This document shows positions 21,149-32,427 of a DNA stretch of 64,000 nucleotides, piece after piece. Source of the stretch: Epiperipatus broadwayi (Eukaryota > Onychophora > Udeonychophora > Euonychophora > Peripatidae). The notes below the pieces were generated by a model. The model was not told the DNA's origin. It was given only the letters and a program-made list of their open reading frames with translations, and searched no databases. Numbering within the stretch: position 1 is the first letter of the stretch; the number at the start of each line of letters is the position of its first letter. The DNA is taken from positions 2,209,975 to 2,273,974 of the forward strand of contig JAQFVV010000183.1 of the NCBI GenBank assembly GCA_028023455.1, read 5' to 3'. Position numbers and translations under genes: made by a program.

Positions 21149-22165
21149 AATGAACTTTTTGTATTCAAATTTAAAAACTGACAATCAAAATTCACACATT
21201 AATAATCACTTATAAGATTTTTATATTTAAAAAGTTTTATTTCTGGAAAAATTGAGAGTATTCATTTATAATTTATCTTTAAAGCGCATGTGCATTGGCT
21301 TAATCGCTAATATCACTATTACATAAAAAACATAGTGCTATATAAAATAATATCTCATTCAACAATTAAGAGAAATTTTATCCTTCATTTTTTTTCTATT
21401 TCAATTAACTATCAACACTTTTTAGTGAATTAGTCAGGAAATTCAATATTTTTAAAAAATACACTGCCATCTATTGTGGATCACTGAAACTAAATTATCA
21501 TGGTTTGATATTTAACATGCTAACAGTGTTAGACTGGACAATGTGAAATATTGCACATATACAAAATTTGAAGAAAATATGTTAGGTAGAAGAATATTAA
21601 AAATTGGTTACAAAATTTTAATCAAATAAACAAACAAACAGAATTTCTAAATTAAATAAAAGCATTCAAAAAACAAAATATCACTTTATAAAAAAATCAA
21701 TGCATTCATCTCTAGTAAATAAGAAGAGTCAAATTTATTTAAATTCATGAAGACACAATAATAGATAGTTTTATTTATATTTACCTTATGCAAGTCCCTT
21801 TAATAAAAATTATTGCAAATGATATCAACTTAGTATCTTTTTTTCTGGGAGAGAGGTCAATGTGAATGGTTCTAAGGTTTCTTTTAGACTTTATTTGCTG
21901 TTATAATCTCTGATATAAAAGTTACAAAATGTTCTCTCAAAATGTTTCTAATTTATAAATATTTATAATTATATATTGAATCATTTAGTTGAATGAATAA
22001 TTGTTAAATATGCACTATATAATAAACATATTCAACAAGAAATGAAGATAATTATTAACTATTATGGTATAAAGAAATTTATTATCATCCAGGCTTGTGA
22101 TACAGCCCAGTCATACTTTGACAGATATACACTGGCCAAAAATCTGGCTCCTAATAAGTATTGTT
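21149..22165. other. AT-rich non-coding stretch
   Basis: No feature recognised. Confidence 0.4.
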
Positions 22166-22169
22166 TTAT

Positions 22170-22395
22170 AATTAAAACAGGTAAAACTCTCCATATAGTA
22201 GTGCCACTCAGTGCAAGCCAGGGTAATCAATTGATTCCAGAAGGCTTGTGCATAAAATCCCTATCTAGTGCCTACTCATCCAATATTCCCAGACTAGGAT
22301 TTTATGCACAAGCCTTCTGGCATCCATTGATTACTCTGGCTTGCATTGAGTGGCACTACTATATGGAGAGTTTTGCTTGTTTTAATAACAGTTAT
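22170..22395. mobile_element. Family B foldback, hammerhead-less short form
   Basis: Arms 22178-22295 and 22298-22385 are inverse (CCAGAAGGCTTGTGCATAAA / TTTATGCACAAGCC-type). The junction lacks the ribozyme segment, leaving a nearly continuous hairpin of about 100 bp per arm. It lies directly beside the larger family B copy at 22401. Confidence 0.85.
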
Positions 22396-22510
22396 GAGCA
22401 AGAAAGCAAAACTCTTCATACAGTATTGCCACCCTGTGCCAACCAGAGTAATCAATGAATGCCAGAAGGCTTGTGCATAAAATCCCTATCTAATGCCTAC
22501 TCATCCAATA

Positions 22511-22545
22511 TCCCCAGACTAGTTTCTGGCCATCATCAGTGAGGA
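22511..22545 (-). ncRNA. Hammerhead motif with helix II deleted
   Basis: The core CTGATGA is followed by TGGCCA and GAAAC: the helix II hairpin has collapsed by a short deletion. Helix I and the GTC triplet remain. Inactive by inspection. Confidence 0.55.
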
Positions 22546-22938
22546 GCTTTGGATCTGAGAGCACTGCACCTAGATCTTAGGATCTAATGCAACCCTCCAG
22601 CAACCACTTTTTATCTCTACTTAACTACTAAACTATGAGAATGAAATTGAAAACACAAAAAAATATTTTCAATCTAATCTCAACAGCTTATATAGTCATA
22701 TGGGTCTGAACTCATTTTCAGCACCCATACATTTTGGTGTCTTTGGCTCTTTAACAACCATAGCCACCACTATCATATTAGGCACCACTATCCTATTAGT
22801 TCAGACCCATATGACTATATAAGCTATTGAGCTTAGATTTCTTTCTCATAGTTTAGTAGTTAAGTGGAGATAAAAGGTGGGTGCTGGAGGGTTGCATTAG
22901 ATCCTAAGATCTAGGTGCAGTGCTCTTAGATCCAAAGC

Positions 22939-22980
22939 TCCTCACTGACGAGGGCCACAAGCCAGAAACTAGTCTGGGGG
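22939..22980 (+). ncRNA. Hammerhead ribozyme, conserved core
   Basis: TCCTCA, CTGACGA, helix II GGC/GCC with loop CACAA, GAAAC, loop TA, GTC, TGGGGG. Helix I pairs over 6 bp with two G.U pairs. All core bases are intact, but the base pair next to the core in helix II is replaced by an opposed G and A, which may lower activity. It sits in the right arm of the long family B foldback. Confidence 0.68.
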
Positions 22981-23175
22981 TATTGGATGAGTAGGCCTTA
23001 GATAGGGATTTTATGCACAAGCCTTCTGGCATTCATTGATTACTCTGGTTGGCACAGGGTGGCAATACTGTATGGAGAGTTTTGCTTTGTTTATAAACAA
23101 TTATGTGCTAGTATAAGATAGTGATCATGTGATAGTTATGAGCAAGCATAAGAAATGGTGATCATGTGATGTTTA

Positions 23176-23930
23176 ATGGTTTGTTTTATAATGTAGTAGT
23201 TGATAATTATCTACATACTCTTGTAAAATATATTTTATTACATATTATCTTCAGTATATTCATATATTATAGTTTATTCTTTATATATATATATAAGTTG
23301 CAACCATTTCTATTTCAAATAAGTTATCTCACTTGAATATAAATTATTGCAATATAACTTTAAATGATTTATGGGGGGGGGGGGGATGTGATTCTCAAAA
23401 GTTTTCTAACTTTTAAATTTGAACTTTAAATTCAATTTATTTCTGAACATATTGTATTTTTAAATACAAATAAATTTTACTTTTTAGAATCTCTTTGGTA
23501 TAAATTATTTACATAAATATCAATTTTATTTTTTTAAAAAATACATCTAATAAAAATATTTTTATTGTTAAAAGAAGTTTACTTAAAATTGAAATTACAG
23601 AATATAAACGTAAATCCTTAGATAAAGACTTATAAAGGACTGAATAAGATATTTACTTTATAAAATTATAAATAATATGCATAGAAAAACAAAATTATAT
23701 ATACATAACCTTTCATGAGTTCTGTAAATATTATTAGATGCAATGAAATCATCCTATGAAGGGCATTTCACTTTACTATTCATAATTTTCAACATAGTAG
23801 ACAGATCAAGGGCATTGTTTACACTATGTCTATGCTGTGAGACCTATTTTCTGACACATTTTAAAACTGTTTCTCAGTAGCCATTACGATTTATGACTAA
23901 CTGTTATCAACATCATGCCTTATACAGGTA
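23176..23930. other. AT-rich non-coding stretch
   Basis: Contains a short (TA)n run and a run of about 13 G residues near 23373-23385. No gene recognised. Confidence 0.45.
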
Positions 23931-23934
23931 TTAT

Positions 23935-24290
23935 TAGTAAACATAGAGGCAAAACTCTGCATACAGTAGTGCCACTCAGTGCAAGCCAGATTAATCAATG
24001 GATGCATGAAGGTTTGCGCATAAAATCCCTATCTAGTGCCTACTCACTCAATATCCACAGACTAATTTCTAGCTTGTTGCTTTCATCAGTGAGGAGCTTT
24101 GAATCTGAGAGGTCTCCACCTAAATCTTAGATCTAATGTAACCCTCCAGCAGCCACCTTTAACCTTATTAACTAACTATAAAGCTTTGAGTCCATAATGA
24201 AAACACCATAATGTTTTCAATTCTAGCCCATTAGCTTATATAGTCATATAGATCTGAAATTCCATTCAGCATCATGCAGCACCATACAAA
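23935..24290 (-). mobile_element. Family B element, one arm only
   Basis: GGCAAAACTCTGCATACAG, GTGCCACTCAGTGCAAGCC and so on through the TCATATAGATCTGAA block. It is one arm plus stem without the inverse partner, so a partial deletion or a solo half. Confidence 0.8.
24054..24095 (-). ncRNA. Hammerhead motif, mildly diverged
   Basis: Minus strand: TCCTCA, CTGATGA, helix II AGC/GCT around AACAA, GAAAT, TA, GTC, TGTGGA. Core bases are kept, helix III has a U.G pair and helix I one mismatch. It may retain partial activity. Confidence 0.5.
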
Positions 24291-24429
24291 AGATGAAGTT
24301 AAGAAACAATCCAAAATTCTTTATTGGAAAAATGAAGGCAAAATTTAACACTGATGATGTGTTATTTTGTCTATATACAATACTTTATTTTTGGTTACAT
24401 AAAAAATGGCACCAATATCTATTACTGAT

Positions 24430-25330
24430 AATTTCATGCATAGAACAAACCTTGTAATATTCTGATTCAAAATCTTAATCTCTCACTTTAGAACGTGTTC
24501 TTAGGATGAGCAAATAGATCTTCCAAGTATGGAAATGGGAAATGTTCCTGCAGAATTTCAAGATATAGATTCTGGTGGTTATAAAAAGTATTCTACCATT
24601 ATTTCCAAAGTTTATCCTCATTGAGAGGCCAGGCAACAATGTTATGATGGATAAAGATATCAAAATGTGAATTCTTTTTTGATAATCAATTATTACAAAA
24701 TATCATTAAGGAAATAAACTTCTATACTGATAAATTAATTTCTTTAAAAACATAAAGGCACATGCAAAAGAAGGTCCTAACATAACAGCCAAAATTTGAC
24801 CTGTATAAAAAAAATGAAGTTGTTTTTTAAGTAGTAATATTGCAAGTGTCATAAAAAACATTGCATCAAGATTTGATCTTGTCGAAAACAGAAATTCTCC
24901 ATGTTCCATATTTTCTGAACTAAAGACAATTATTGGATGTTTTTGTTATAAAGATAATAAAAATTTTGATGAAAATGATTGTCTAAATCCAAATCTCTAT
25001 AAGTTTGTGTATTTATAGAATATTTGAGAGAATGGTTTATTGTTTTATATATCCCAATTATGTTCTTAGAAGAATGCTAGGGAAAAGAGCATATTGATTT
25101 TTTTTTATGCTTTATGAGACAGAAAAAGATATATTTGTATCTTTTATAAATACAAAAAAATGCAATGAAAATGATGGTATTTTACATGCTGGCATAAATA
25201 GTGTCCATTTAATAGATTGTCTTTCTAAAAAAAGTGTATTATGAACAATTGGAAACATACTTGTAAATGAGGACATTTGTAATATTGTTAACATCAATAT
25301 AAAGGATCTTCCAGAAGAGTTCAAATGAAA
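24430..25330 (+). pseudogene. Possible decayed protein-coding region, unrecognised
   Basis: Several non-repetitive open pieces lie in order on the + strand in shifting frames: GNVPAEFQDIDSGGYKKYST near 24530, IASRFDLVENRNSPCSIF near 24860 and NENDGILHAGINSVHLIDCL near 25155, ending LPEEFK before 25330. Each is broken by stops or frameshifts. The complexity is higher than chance AT-rich DNA gives. It could be a dead transposase or a host pseudogene; I recognise no motif. Confidence 0.3.
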
Positions 25331-25865
25331 TAAGCAGATTCCCTCAGGTTTTTCAGTATTGTAGTCTTAAAAATAGTCCAAAGTATATATGTATATATGT
25401 TTTTATTTCTAAGAGTGTATATAATTAAAATATATTTAAAAGTGCATTTTTTAAACTATATATACTCATATAAAAGCTGCATAAGTGTAATTAAATGTTA
25501 TTGTTTCGATGACTAAATTATAATTTCTGTATATAATCTATTATTATAATATATTTCATCCATATTGCTGGCTATCAATGTTTGTTCATTGGATTATTAT
25601 AATGTCTCCATAATATGATTGCAAATATCTTGATAAACACATTAAAATCCTAGGAACATTGACTTTAAATTTACACTTGAAACAGATTTAAGATTACAGC
25701 CTTTTGCAAAGCACAAGAGAAAAAAAATTGTATCAAAGTGCTTCAGAATAGCAACAGGGTTTTAAATCTACTTTTTTTATTAAAAAAAAAAAATGAACAT
25801 AAATTTTGCAAGTCATCTGCACCATAGAGAAAAATGTTTCTCATTTTTGTGAATATGTTATTATA
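25331..25865. other. AT-rich non-coding stretch
   Basis: No feature recognised. Confidence 0.4.
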
Positions 25866-25867
25866 AA

Positions 25868-26168
25868 ATAATATCACATGATTACCACTTATGTTTACAC
25901 AAGCTGTTTACTCAGGTTAAACGCTCCATACAGTAGCACTACCAGTAATCAACGTATGCAAAAAGGCTTGTGCATAAAATCCTAAGATCTGGGTGCAGTA
26001 CTCTCAGATCCAAAGCTTCTCGCTGATGAAGTCCACAAGCTGGAAACTAGTCTGGGGATATTGGATGAGTATGCACTAGATAGGGATTTTATGCACAAAC
26101 CTTCTTGCATCCATTGATTACTCTAGCTTGCACTGGTGGCAATACTATATGAAGAGTTTACCCTCTCA
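25868..26168. mobile_element. Family B element, internally deleted
   Basis: Outer end (CACATGATTACC, TACACAAGCTGTTTACTC), a short left arm, then the right arm from TAAGATCTGGGTGCAGTA through the hammerhead to CCTTCTTGCATCCATTGATTA and TATGAAGAGTTTACC. Confidence 0.8.
26017..26058 (+). ncRNA. Hammerhead motif, helix II weakened
   Basis: Helix I strand TTCTCG, CTGATGA, GTC/GCT around CACAA, GAAAC, TA, GTC, TGGGGA. Core bases intact; helix II has one mismatch and a G.U. Helix I still pairs over 6 bp with wobbles. Confidence 0.5.
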
Positions 26169-26459
26169 ATAATTGTTTTATTATTATTAAATATACTTCT
26201 TATTAGTATAAGGATCAGAGAATACTATTATTTTATTAAATATATTATATATACTGTACGTTTGTTTTACTGCGGTTTACTGATGTTATGTAGATTAATG
26301 TAGAAAAATAGTTCATTATATCTATAAAGATATTTCATACGGGACAGAGAAAGGTGAATAACTCCGTGTGTGTAAATTAAAAAAAAACAAACAGATATAT
26401 TAATCTTTAACTGAGGTTTAAAGTTTATATCTGTGCTAGAGATAATCTCTAGTTTCGAA

Positions 26460-26680
26460 AATGATTAGTAATAATCATTGGTGTGTGTCGGAGTTGTGAG
26501 TGGAGGGAGTTTGACAGTGATAAAGAAAATGTAACAATTTATTCTAGATAAATACTTTTCATATAATAAAGACATATATAAAAGATAGTGAGCTGGGCCA
26601 AATGATGAGTGCTGGTTTAGCACGAAATGCATCTTGGGGGGCATTTGTCTTTTATTATATCTTTATTTATATGAATTTAA
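26460..26680 (+). repeat. Family A fragment with hammerhead-like segment
   Basis: GGGCCAAATGATGAG, helix II GTGCT/AGCAC around GGTTT, GAAAT and CATCTTGG at 26597-26638. Helix II is perfect but the first core base has changed from C to A. The upstream part holds the short repeat G (26490-26540). Confidence 0.6.
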
Positions 26681-27770
26681 AAAGAATGGGGAAGTATGGA
26701 GGTGTTTATTATATCTATAAAAATAGTTCACCTGAATTCTTGAGCAACAAGAAAAAATCAGCAAATGATAATTCTGAAGAAATGTTATTTCCATAATCAT
26801 TCGACATCAAAGTCGATTAATTTAATTAATAATTTATTTTAGCTACAAAATAAATAGCGTTTAAATCAGGATAATTGTGTATCTGTGTGTACAGATAGGC
26901 AATGTATATATAACAAAATACAAACATTCGCTTGGGATTATTAGCTGAATTTTAATATGCCATTAGCTGATCCACAAAAGTTTACCCAAGTGATTTAAAT
27001 TTTATTTTTTTCTAAGAAAATGAATTAAATTTAACCTGTTTTTTTTGCAACCACTCCTCCGGTTATTAGAAAGGAATTTTTAAAAAATGTTGAATATATA
27101 TATATTCTTTTTTACATTTTGTTTAAATGGTAAATTAAAGATTAAAGAAAAAAATTAGTGACTGGTCAAGAATATTTCTTGAGGCAAACAAAAAACTCAA
27201 ATCCAGGATTTAGAAAAGGATATATGTATAATTTTAATTTATTTAGAGTAATACCTATAATTTAGAAAATATGAAGTGTAGTGTAAAATCAAATACTAAT
27301 TATATAATGAATTTTTTTAGTTTATTCGATAACAAATAAATATGCACTGGCTTCTCTCTTTTTATGTATATGCATATATACATACATAAGTTCAATTTTT
27401 CAATCAATCCACCAAAAACTTGCTGATAAAAGCTTGGATCAGCAATCCACGTTGATAAAATCTTAATTTGGACATGATTTTATTTTGTATTTAATCATGT
27501 AAAGAATTTTGTTATTTTACATATTCTTTAATATGAGAATCAAAAAGTTTATTTTCTATTCGAAGCTCAGTTGCAGATATAACAGAATATTACTACAACT
27601 AATTATTTCCTTTATTTTTTAATGAATATTAATATTATTATGGTATAGATATATATTTAATAATATGAGTTGAATTTAAAATAAGAATTAAACTGATATT
27701 TTTACACACAACCGACAATTAAGAAATCGTAGTTCACTTTAAATACATGTTGCAAAAACATAAATCCAAA
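26681..27770. other. AT-rich non-coding stretch
   Basis: No gene or recognisable repeat seen. Confidence 0.4.
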
Positions 27771-27787
27771 CAAAAAGCTGTTATTAG

Positions 27788-27886
27788 TCAAGCGTTGATG
27801 GCCGAGTGGTCAGTAGAGCTGCCTTACAAGCAGTTGTCCCGGATTCGCTTCCCGGCGGATGCTTTGACACATGGAAAAAAAAAAAA
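27788..27886 (+). mobile_element. tRNA-derived SINE (family S)
   Basis: AGCGTTGATGGCCGAGTGG (box A), CTGCCTTACAAGCAG, CCCGGATTCGCTTCCCGG (box B), GATGCTTTGACACATGG and an A-tail. A 16 bp target-site duplication AAAAAGCTGTTATTAG lies at 27772-27787 and 27882-27897. Confidence 0.9.
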
Positions 27887-28084
27887 GCTGTTATTAGATC
27901 TTTTTTACTGCTAGATTCAAAATATATTCCATAACGAATTACTGACTATGTGTAAGATGTACCAGTTAAGCAATAAAAAAAAATTGTTTTTCTTAATATA
28001 TTACCATTGTTGTTACCGACTTCACCCCTTCCTTTATTTTGCTGTAATATCATATAAATGCAATTAATCCACTTTACTTTGAAC

Positions 28085-28400
28085 ACTTTTTTTTAGCAAA
28101 ACTTTTTATTGTACATATGTGCATACACAATCTTATATTTTGACTGTCCTGCAGTCTTCTTCAGAGCCACTGTTACTTTAATGGTTTAAAAGTAAAAAAA
28201 AAAAGTTTTACGTTTCAACTGTCCTGCAGCCTTTTTTAGAGTCACTGTTAATTTACTGTTTTAAAAGTAAAATGATAGTGGCTCTGAAGAAGGCTGCAGG
28301 ACAGTTGAAACATAAGATTGTGTACACATATATGTACTGTAAAAGGTTTTGCTAAAAGTGTTCAAAGTAGAGTGGATGATCTGCATTTGTTACTATTATT
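28085..28400. mobile_element. Family C foldback (hammerhead-like core)
   Basis: Arms 28085-28190 and 28262-28375 are inverse: TTTTAGCAAAACTTTTTA / AAAGGTTTTGCTAAAA and ACTGTCCTGCAG / CTGCAGGACAGT. A third partial copy lies between them (28207-28260). The + strand right arm reads CTGAAGA, A, GGCTG/CAGTT around CAGGA, GAAAC, which fits a hammerhead core and helix II, but no clean NUH triplet with a matching helix I follows. Confidence 0.75.
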
Positions 28401-28789
28401 TTTGTTGCCTAATACTGGTATTTACAATCAAGATTTTATTTAATGATAATAGAATCAAATTAGATATTTAAAAATGTATAATATTACAAGAAAATATGGC
28501 ATATAGAAGTAAACATAATTTAATAAGCCTAGTGCATAATGCTGTCTGGAATTGAATGTCAAATTTTTCTCTAAATGTTAAGAAATTTCAGTTATGCCCT
28601 TTGTGAATACATATATTAAAGTTTGACTCTCAAATAGGATTTTTATGTATTCACAGAAGGTGTATGCTGATTTATTAGAGTGAATTGATATTTGACACAA
28701 TTTAATATATATATATATATTGTAGCACAATTCTATGATTGGTTTAATTCAATAGTTTTGTATAATAAATAAAAATTGAATTAAACCAT
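28401..28789. other. AT-rich non-coding stretch
   Basis: Short (TA)n run near 28706-28720; nothing else recognised. Confidence 0.4.
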
Positions 28790-28948
28790 TAAGCATCACA
28801 TGATCACATTTCCTATACTAGCACATTAATTGTTGGTAAACAGAGCAAAACTCTCCATACAGTATTGCCAACTGTGCTAAACAGAGTAATCAATGGATGC
28901 CAGAAGACTTGTGCATAAAATCCCTATCTAATGCCTACTCATCCAATA

Positions 28949-28990
28949 TCCCCAGACTAGTTTCTGGCTTGTGGCCTTCGTTAGTGAGGA
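28949..28990 (-). ncRNA. Hammerhead motif, core damaged (G5 to A)
   Basis: Minus strand: TCCTCA, CTAACGA, GGC/GCC around CACAA, GAAAC, TA, GTC, TGGGGA. Only the core guanine at position 5 differs from the right-arm copy. It should be inactive. Confidence 0.6.
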
Positions 28991-29391
28991 GCTTTGGATC
29001 TGAGAGCACTGCATCTAGATCTTAGGATCTAATGCAACCCTCTAGCAACCACCTTTTATCTCTACTTAACTACTAAACTATGAGAATGAAATTGAAAACA
29101 CAAAAAATATTTTCAATCTAAGCTCAATAGCTCAAATAGTCATATGGGTCTGAACTCCTAATAGGATAGTGGTGGCTATGGTTGTAAAAGAGCCAAAGAC
29201 ACCAAAATGTATGGGTGCTGAACTGAGTTCAGACCCATATGACTATTTGAGCTATTGAGCTTAGATTGAAAATATTTTTTGTGTTTTCAATTTCATTCTC
29301 ATAGTTTTGTAGTTAAGTAGAGATAAAAGGTGGTTGCTAGAGGGTTGCATTAGATCCTAAGATCTAGATGCAGTGCTCTCAGATCCAAAGC

Positions 29392-29433
29392 TCCTCACTG
29401 ACGAAGGCCACAAGCCAGAAACTAGTCTGGGGA
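29392..29433 (+). ncRNA. Hammerhead ribozyme, conserved core
   Basis: TCCTCA, CTGACGA, helix II GGC/GCC around CACAA, GAAAC, TA, GTC, TGGGGA. Helix I forms 6 bp with one G.U. Helix II begins with an A.A opposition next to the core. All essential bases are present. The helix III loop is only two bases, as in known minimal PLE hammerheads. Confidence 0.7.
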
Positions 29434-29550
29434 TATTGGATGAGTAGGCATTAGATAGGGATTTTATGCACAAGTCTTCTGGCATCCATTGATTACTCTG
29501 TTTAGCACAGGTGGCAATACTGTATGGAGAGTTTTGCTCTGTTTAAAAAT

Positions 29551-29553
29551 TGA

Positions 29554-29638
<85 letters not shown>

Positions 29639-29640
29639 GT
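29551..29640. repeat. (ATT)n(ATG)n microsatellite, ~85 bp
   Basis: About twelve ATT units followed by about sixteen ATG units, immediately after the family B foldback. Confidence 0.95.
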
Positions 29641-30094
29641 TGATGAAATTCCATCAAGCTATCATTGTGACTTGATATTGACTTTTGATAATTATGTGAA
29701 TAATATGTATTCAGAATGTCTTATCATCTGGTTGGTTTTTCAAACTTCTCAATAGCATTTTTGTTATTGTGATAATGGATTCCATCCACCCATTGCAACC
29801 TCTTCTTTGAATTATCAAACTTGGGTCAAGTATATACATTTTTTCTAGTGAATTAAATCATGTTGAGTTATGACTAAAATTGTACAACTTTTGCTTCGTT
29901 GTTATTCATAGAATTCTCAAAAGGTTTTATCATCAACACCATTCAGCAAGACAGTTCTTTTCCAAGATTGACTATATCTACAGTATCCAAAACCATTAGA
30001 ATTAATTAAAACATTAATTAAGTAAGGAGAGAAGTAGAAACAGTGTAATGGAAAATGTATTTAAAAAATAAAAAATTAAATATCTCAGCATTTA
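29641..30094. other. Unclassified stretch, possibly repeat-derived
   Basis: The minus strand holds open non-repetitive pieces (for example KFDNSKKRLQWVDGIHYHNN), broken by stops. It lies between the microsatellite and the 3' cut end of the RTE copy. I could not assign it. Confidence 0.3.
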
Positions 30095-31260
30095 ATTTTT
30101 AAAAAAAAGTTCTCTTTTTTTTCTTATTGGTAAAATAATATTTTTTCCGATGACAAAATATTATTTTATACTTTTGAATTTTTTATTCTCTTCTATAATG
30201 TTCCCTGCCAATTCGTAGTTATATATATTTTAATCATTATAAACTTCTTTGTACTATTTTACAGAATTTCAGATATTAAATTTATCTTGATGGATCGTTT
30301 TCATACTCCTTTTCTTCACACATTGTTTTGTTTTACTTGAAAATTTATTGATAAACCTTTTTTTTTTGGTACCAGCTATCTTTGTTGTTAAAAGTTAGGA
30401 ATATCAATTATGAATATTATTCTTTTTAATAGTTTTTGTGTCTGCTGTTTTGCATCAACATTTATTTTACATCTCACTAGTTGATTAGTTTCTGTGTTGA
30501 ATCTATTAAGAACGTTACAATTTTGAAACCTATATTTTCTGATAGTCAAAATGTAACCGATTTCTTCTATATTTTTATTCGGATTCTGTAGAGCATTTTT
30601 ATCAACAATGAATTCATAATATGTCTTTTTTTTTTTTGCTACAAATTCCACAAATCTATCCTTTCTCTCATTCCTGTCACTATAGCCACAACTTTCACTC
30701 TTTTCCAATTTTAACATAAATCTTCCATGACAACATTAAAATATTATTCGGTGCAATCAAAACTATTTTGTGCATCTCTTTAAAAATCCCAAAGAAAATT
30801 TATTAGAACATAAATCTAAATTATCTGCCTTTGGTATTTTTCATTAAGTTGATGAATTAATCTTCATAGTTAATCTTACCATTCTATCCATATTTCAATA
30901 TCCACAATGTTATTTTTTTAGTTATAATAAATCCCACTCTACTTATGTTCCCAGTACTTGAACCTTATGTTCCCAGTACTTGAACCGTTACAATAAAGTA
31001 CATCTCAATTTTTCCAAATCAATCATCTCTTTACTTTTTTCTCAAACTTTACGAAGTCCACTAATGTTCTATTTAATAGTAGAGTTCTTCTAATTTGAGC
31101 ATATTTTTTCTTTACTTGAAGGTAAACTGCAATGGGAAGTAGCAAAATAAATGATTACTACCAAATAGCAGCCTGGATCTACAATCATGAAATTTTAACT
31201 CCTACCTTCAGCTACCAATTGCTGCTTGGTGATGATTTTACTATCTCCTGGGGAAAATAG
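30095..31260 (-). pseudogene. RTE-type LINE, 5' part only (AP endonuclease), 3'-truncated
   Basis: Read on the minus strand from 31260 it matches the 5' untranslated region and APE domain of the element at 48749. The GGAGATAGTAAAATCATCACC start and a CAGGCTGCTATTTGGTAGTA block correspond to 48765-48870. At 30717-30388 it reads GYSDRNERKDRFVEF, GYILTIRKYRFQNCNVLN and LVRCKINVDAK, matching the APE C-terminal part. Homology continues through the linker to about 30100 and stops before the RT. It has stops, frameshifts and a 21 bp tandem duplication (GTACTGGGAACATAAG) near 30950-30990. Loss of the 3' side is the reverse of normal LINE truncation. Confidence 0.75.
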
Positions 31261-32425
31261 CATAATTTAGTTTTATTATGATTTAATTAACTAAAAAAGA
31301 TTATACACTTCAAGAAAGCGTAATTAATCTTTCACTTCAAAACTCTCAGCAACTGAGAAGAAAGACTATGGTGATTCTTAACCTTAACCTCAGAAATACA
31401 AAGCCAATAAACTCATTTACACTGGCTGATACATGTTGGTAAATCCATGTTCATTTACCATATGGACGATCACATAGTAGTTAGCCGCTGTAACTACAGA
31501 ACATATGAAGTGAATATTAGGAAGTTGCCCTGCTTGTTTTCTTTATGATTTCAAAGTGGAATCAAATGGTTCCCTTTCAGTTAATAACAAACTTCTTATA
31601 ACTATTTAATGCATATAAAATGAAAAATCTAAAATATAGCAACATATAAAAGAAAAAATAGTAAAACCTAAAGTATTATACTTATGAAATATATATAATA
31701 ATATCAAATGTCTAAACAAAAGATATGAAATAGTATTGAAAGCTTAACACTTGGTTATCTTTCCATGTGAAATATATTGATAATCCTATACATTAGATTA
31801 CTAATTAACAAAAAAGGAGAAATACTGAATAGTAGTCAATTAACAATTTAGCAAAATTCCATATCTTTATGGTCTGACTAAATCCATAGGAAGTAAATTC
31901 TTAGTCTTTTGCTTATACAAGTAAGTTATTGGTCAGGGATCCCAAGTACTATGAGAAATTGATCAAGAATTTGAAAATAAAAATAAATGACTTATTGATT
32001 GTGATGAAGCATTGTTTCTTATAAATAAAAATTAAATGAGAACAATAGCCTCCAATTAGAATAACTCTTTCTATTAATAGTATTATGGAACTCATCATTC
32101 TGCCTACTAACATATTTTTATTACAACATAGAATAATCTTCCAAGAAAATCAAGAGATGGCTATAAATTCAAATGGTTATTTAGAAACTATCATTAAATA
32201 TAAATTTTTATTAAACGCCCATTATTATATTAAGTAATAATTTACTAAGGCTGTAACCTTAGAAATAAGCGTCTGAAAAATACGAAGGTAGGGACCTCTA
32301 AGAAACTTTAAATAAACAACAACAAAAAAAGCATCAATAGGAAAACAATTATAAGTAGTATAGATTATCCATTCATCCATCTCATAGAGAAAATTTATGA
32401 TCATTATCAGTTTTACCAAGCCATA
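31261..32425. other. AT-rich non-coding stretch
   Basis: Slightly less AT-rich at 31320-31570 (for example ATGTTGGTAAATCCATG), but no coding or repeat signature recognised. Confidence 0.4.
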
Positions 32426-32427
32426 GT

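Larger units (their letters stand above)
22396..23175. mobile_element. Family B foldback, long form with two hammerhead motifs
   Basis: Arms of about 330 bp: 22401-22735 and 22790-23092, inverse copies sharing the AAAACTCTnCATACAGTATTG end, CTTAGGATCTAATGCAACC and CATATGGGTCTGAACTCA. The outer end at 23135-23170 (AAGCATAAGAAATGGTGATC) is also found at 32985. The left-arm hammerhead has lost helix II; the right-arm one is intact. This is close to the presumed full-length family B structure: outer end, arm, ribozyme, long stem, short loop, then the reverse. Confidence 0.88.
28795..29547. mobile_element. Family B foldback, best-preserved copy
   Basis: Arms of about 315 bp at 28845-29160 and 29225-29545 are inverse at very high identity, from AGAGCAAAACTCTCCATACAG to CATATGGGTCTGAACTC. 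The loop of about 65 bp reads GGATAGTGGTGGCTATGG and CCAAAATGTATGGGTGCTG. The outer end at 28795 (AAGCATCACATGATCAC) is family B. The arms would form a very long hairpin in RNA or single-stranded DNA. The hammerhead motifs in the two arms differ by a core change. Confidence 0.9.

Noticed and set aside
22042-22458. 138-codon + strand ORF
   Set aside because: Lies across the two arms of a family B palindrome; the same peptide pieces appear from the other copies. Not a gene.
28262-28310. Full hammerhead in family C
   Set aside because: Core and helix II fit, but the NUH triplet and helix I partners are not convincing, so it is only called hammerhead-like.
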